Assembly: GCA_947095535.1 (NCBI GenBank)
Contig: OX352772.1
Span: 39,389,445 to 39,453,444, forward strand
Origin: Poecilobothrus nobilitatus
Taxonomy: Eukaryota > Arthropoda > Insecta > Diptera > Dolichopodidae
Direction: 5' to 3'
DNA: 64,000 nucleotides
Shown: in pieces, positions 61,371 to 64,000 of the stretch
How the letters are laid out: every line of letters starts with the position of its first letter
Numbering within the stretch: the first letter of the stretch is position 1
Position numbers and translations under genes: made by a program
Notes under the pieces: generated by a model
Seen by the model: only the letters and a program-made list of their open reading frames with translations
The model's database searches: none
What the model was told of the DNA's origin: nothing

Positions 61371-62130
61371 GATTTTCTTGAATCGGAATTTTAACTGCCG
61401 TTTATTTCCATATGATTTTTCACGATTCATTTTTGTAACATAAAAGCGGATTGTAAAAACAATTTTTTTTTTATAATGGTTTTGTTTTTCCTGGAAACAC
61501 AAAATTTGCTTATGATGTTTATAATTCACTACTTCGGCATATTTCTTCTGAACTATTAAAAAAAATAAAAAAGAAAAGAGAATTCTCTGAACAATGATTC
61601 ACCGCTTCAGAACAATTTTTCTGCAGAAGAAAAAAATGTAGACAGTTTAAATTAGAAAATGACATTTCATATATTTAAAATTTTTTTTCTATTTGATGAA
61701 TCGTTTAAAAAAAAATAAAATATAAAAAACAACACTTATTTAACGTTTTTTTTTATGTTTAAATTCAACCGGCTCTGGTTCTCTTGAAAATATTTTTTGA
61801 ATATGTCGCATAATGTCCAAAAATGACAGATGAAACGGCACATGTTCCGCACAAAAATTTAAAAGTAAATCAAATGTTTTTTTTTTCCGGAGACCAAAAA
61901 ATACTTCCGAACTAAATTTGAAAAAAATAAGAGAATTTTAATTTTTATATAAGAAAATTGCGCGCACATGAATCCATCTAAAATATCCGAAGCGGAGAAT
62001 CCAGTATATGAGGTTTAGCATAACATTTTAATTTCATTTCACATCTCGCGATCACCACATAAAATTTCATATTCAAAAATGAAGAATGGAGTGATACAAA
62101 AAGTGATACTGAAGTAAAAATTAGATTCGA
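61371..62130 (+). repeat. Longer copy of the TCTCGCGRTCACC repeat
   Basis: TTCTTGAATCGGAATTTTAA with GCCGTTTATTTCC starts the block, and ATCTCGCGATCACCACATAA with TTCAAAAATGAAGAAT ends it. The extra 470 bp compared with 29990-30320 has no recognisable gene. Confidence 0.45.
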
Positions 62131-62840
62131 GACAAACCGTGTAAAAAAAACGGTTTAGTCAAGAATATTAAAGTATAGAATTATCTGGGAATTAAACAGA
62201 AGCATTCTGTATACGATAAGGAAGAATATAAAGTTTTCATATAATTTATATAAACTTTGAAACAATTTATATATCAGATTATTTATATTATATTATCTTA
62301 TGTAATTAACTTTAATTTTATTACGATTTAAAAAAAAATTAATGCAACTTTTAAATCTGATTTTTTTTTTTGTTTTTTTGGAAAAACTTTATTTAAACAA
62401 TAAATAAAAATGCTGAAACAAACTGTTTTCTTTTTTTTTTTTTTTAAATTATAATTTGTATGCAATCATAGTACAGAAAATGCTCCTTTAGGTTCTATTT
62501 AACTTTTTAATTAAAAAATTTTGTTTTTTTATTTTATTTGTTATTTTTTTTTGGTGTTTTTATTGTTATTTTTGTATACATTATATTTATTATATAACTA
62601 TATTCAAGTTAATATTTTTTAAGTACAGATTTTCATAAATATTTTTTTTTAGCGTTATATAAATTACATAACACTAAAAAAAAAAAAAATTTTTTTGTTT
62701 TAAATATTTTTCATTAAAAAATAAACTGCAATAATATGTTCCTCATTTTATTCGCCAGTCTAAGTAGTTTTCTTTTTTTTTTATTAAAAAAATAAAAAAA
62801 TAATGTATCTACAAATTCTTTTAAGAATGTGAGAAAAATC
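62131..62840. other. AT-rich DNA, no gene seen
   Basis: Poly-T tracts at 62360-62445 and 62680-62700; nothing else. Confidence 0.6.
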
Positions 62841-63040
62841 TTTATTTATATTAATATTACAATTCACATAGTATAATGCAATATTTCTAAACCATCGGCT
62901 ACTAACTCTTAATTACAGGTTGAATATTCTGTATATATACATATATGTAGATAATATATGTTAAATATACAGTAATATTATTTATTTTGTTTATATATTA
63001 TATAGTATATGATTTCCATTATATATTTGATGGTAAATGG
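62841..63040 (-). mobile_element. SINE B copy 2, head-less
   Basis: The minus-strand tail and middle of SINE B (AAATATAAT, TAGTAGCCGATGGTTTAGAA, TAATATTAATATAAATAAAG) end at TTTACCATCAAATATATAAT, where other copies have the TTACGACC stem. The tRNA-like head is absent. SINE B copy 3 is inserted about 20 bp away. Confidence 0.65.
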
Positions 63041-63057
63041 GATTTTTTTAAACTTAT

Positions 63058-63328
63058 TTATTTATTTATTTATGTATATTAATATTACATACATAAATGT
63101 AATGCAATATTATTGAACCATCGGCTACTAAAGGCCATTATAGGTTTTTATACAATTATTAAATTATATACTAATATTATTTATGTTGTTTATATTATAT
63201 ACTATATATTTACATTATATTTGGTCGTAAGGGGGGTATGTAAAGAAAAAAACACTTACGACAGGGGTAGAACCCACACTCCTTCGGTTAATATGCCACT
63301 CGCCTACCCACTAGGCTACCAAAGCCCC
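63058..63328 (-). mobile_element. SINE B copy 3, full length with 14-bp target duplication
   Basis: Minus strand: GGGGCTTTGGTAGCCTAGTG (box A), GTGGGTTCTACCCC (box B region), TGTCGTAAG...CTTACGACC stem, AT-rich middle, AGTAGCCGATGGTTCAATAA, and an AAAT-repeat tail. It is bounded by a perfect 14-bp duplication TTTTTTAAACTTAT at 63044-63057 and 63329-63342, which fixes both ends and suggests a recent insertion. Confidence 0.88.
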
Positions 63329-63342
63329 TTTTTTAAACTTAT

Positions 63343-64000
63343 AATTCAATAAAATATTTTATGTATAAAAAAATTGCATATTTATGGGGTGAATTTTTTA
63401 AAAATTTTACTTATGCAAGTCTTACACATATATTTTTAGGTTATAATGAAATTGTAATTATAACACGTATTTAAAACCTTAACCTTTGACAATACATAAC
63501 AGAATTTTTAATATTTAATATCGAAAATTTGTTTACAATAATTATTTTACCCTTTACATAAATACAAAAAAGTATGAATACGATATGAATTCCTATTATT
63601 GCAATAACGGTAAAACCTATAGAAGTTTATTCATATTTTCATTGGAACGTTTTAAATTAATTTTTTTTTTCCGCGTGGAATTTTACTAGCAATTGTTTTC
63701 TGTTTTGTTTTTTTTTTTTTTTTTTTTGTTAATGATACCCTTTTTTGTTACTAAGAAAATAATAAAGGTAACAATAATAAAAAAAAAAAAAATATCAATT
63801 GAGATATTCAGAATTTCAGACTAAGTTAAAAATATGGCTTTTGGTATTTGTTACAGGCTACCTGGTTGCTTCCAACAAAAAAAAAAAAAAAGAAAAAGAA
63901 AAACACAATACTCGGCATTTTTTCGATAAAATCTAGTTACTGGACTAAAGTAACAAAAAACCATTTAATTTCTCACTGTTTATAATTAAATTTGATAAAA
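63343..64000. other. AT-rich DNA to window end, no gene seen
   Basis: Poly-T at 63708-63728 and poly-A at 63779-63791 and 63879-63891. No frame or repeat recognised. Confidence 0.6.

Overview
The window looks like a stretch of intron and/or intergenic DNA from an insect genome, most likely a fly (Diptera). That is an inference from four things: extreme A+T richness (by eye about four fifths, not counted), very many poly-A/poly-T tracts and TATG/CATA-type microsatellites, debris of LINE, PIF/Harbinger and pogo-like elements, and the style of the one convincing exon. No bacterial genes, operons, rRNA, intact tRNA gene or CRISPR array is present.

Host gene content is minimal. The best coding exon is on the minus strand at 35606-35885. 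It encodes a 93-residue N-terminus with a Thr-rich run, a secretory signal peptide or anchor, and a clean GTAAGT donor in phase 1. About 20 kb upstream on the same strand, 56051/56052 carries a zero-length AG|GTAAG juxtaposition behind a pyrimidine-rich tract, the signature of a recursive (ratchet) splice site in long fly introns. Between them, 51877-52018 holds an exon-like segment whose reading frame resembles a signal peptide but is broken by one stop. A GC-rich island at 12370-12480 is another exon or conserved-element candidate. Together these suggest one very long minus-strand gene with giant introns, but no protein family could be assigned.

Most of the recognisable content is mobile DNA. 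(1) tRNA-derived SINEs of at least two families, here called A (8 copies or fragments) and B (3 copies). They share the tRNA-like head and a GTCGTAAG...CTTACGAC stem but carry different tails. (2) Two or three older tRNA-like relics. (3) Degenerate LINE pieces: a CRFC-type C-terminus at 9.4-9.7 kb, an RTE-like C-terminus at 13.8-14.3 kb, a jockey-type reverse transcriptase at 30.4-31.1 kb, a jockey-type linker at 44.4-44.5 kb and a jockey-type C-terminus at 46.4-46.8 kb. (4) A PIF/Harbinger transposase N-terminal relic at 17.85-18.12 kb. (5) Non-autonomous terminal-inverted-repeat or foldback elements at 1.4, 3.5, 6.3, 16.6, 41.4, 43.2, 49.7 and 57.2 kb; the 16.6 kb one is a complete 510-bp pogo-like MITE with TA target duplications. 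(6) Dispersed families built of tandem units: a 100-130 bp unit (28.1, 43.3, 54.6, 57.2, 59.9 kb), a ~480 bp unit (37-38 kb, with relatives at 23.6 and 58.2 kb) and a ~115 bp unit (window start and 33 kb).

The most interesting items are the modular SINE pair, the ratchet splice-site candidate, the 100-130 bp tandem family with a conserved GGGAC/GTCCC mini-hairpin that appears in both orientations and once inside a foldback frame, and the island at 12.4 kb. Everything else is AT-rich unique sequence in which I see no genes.
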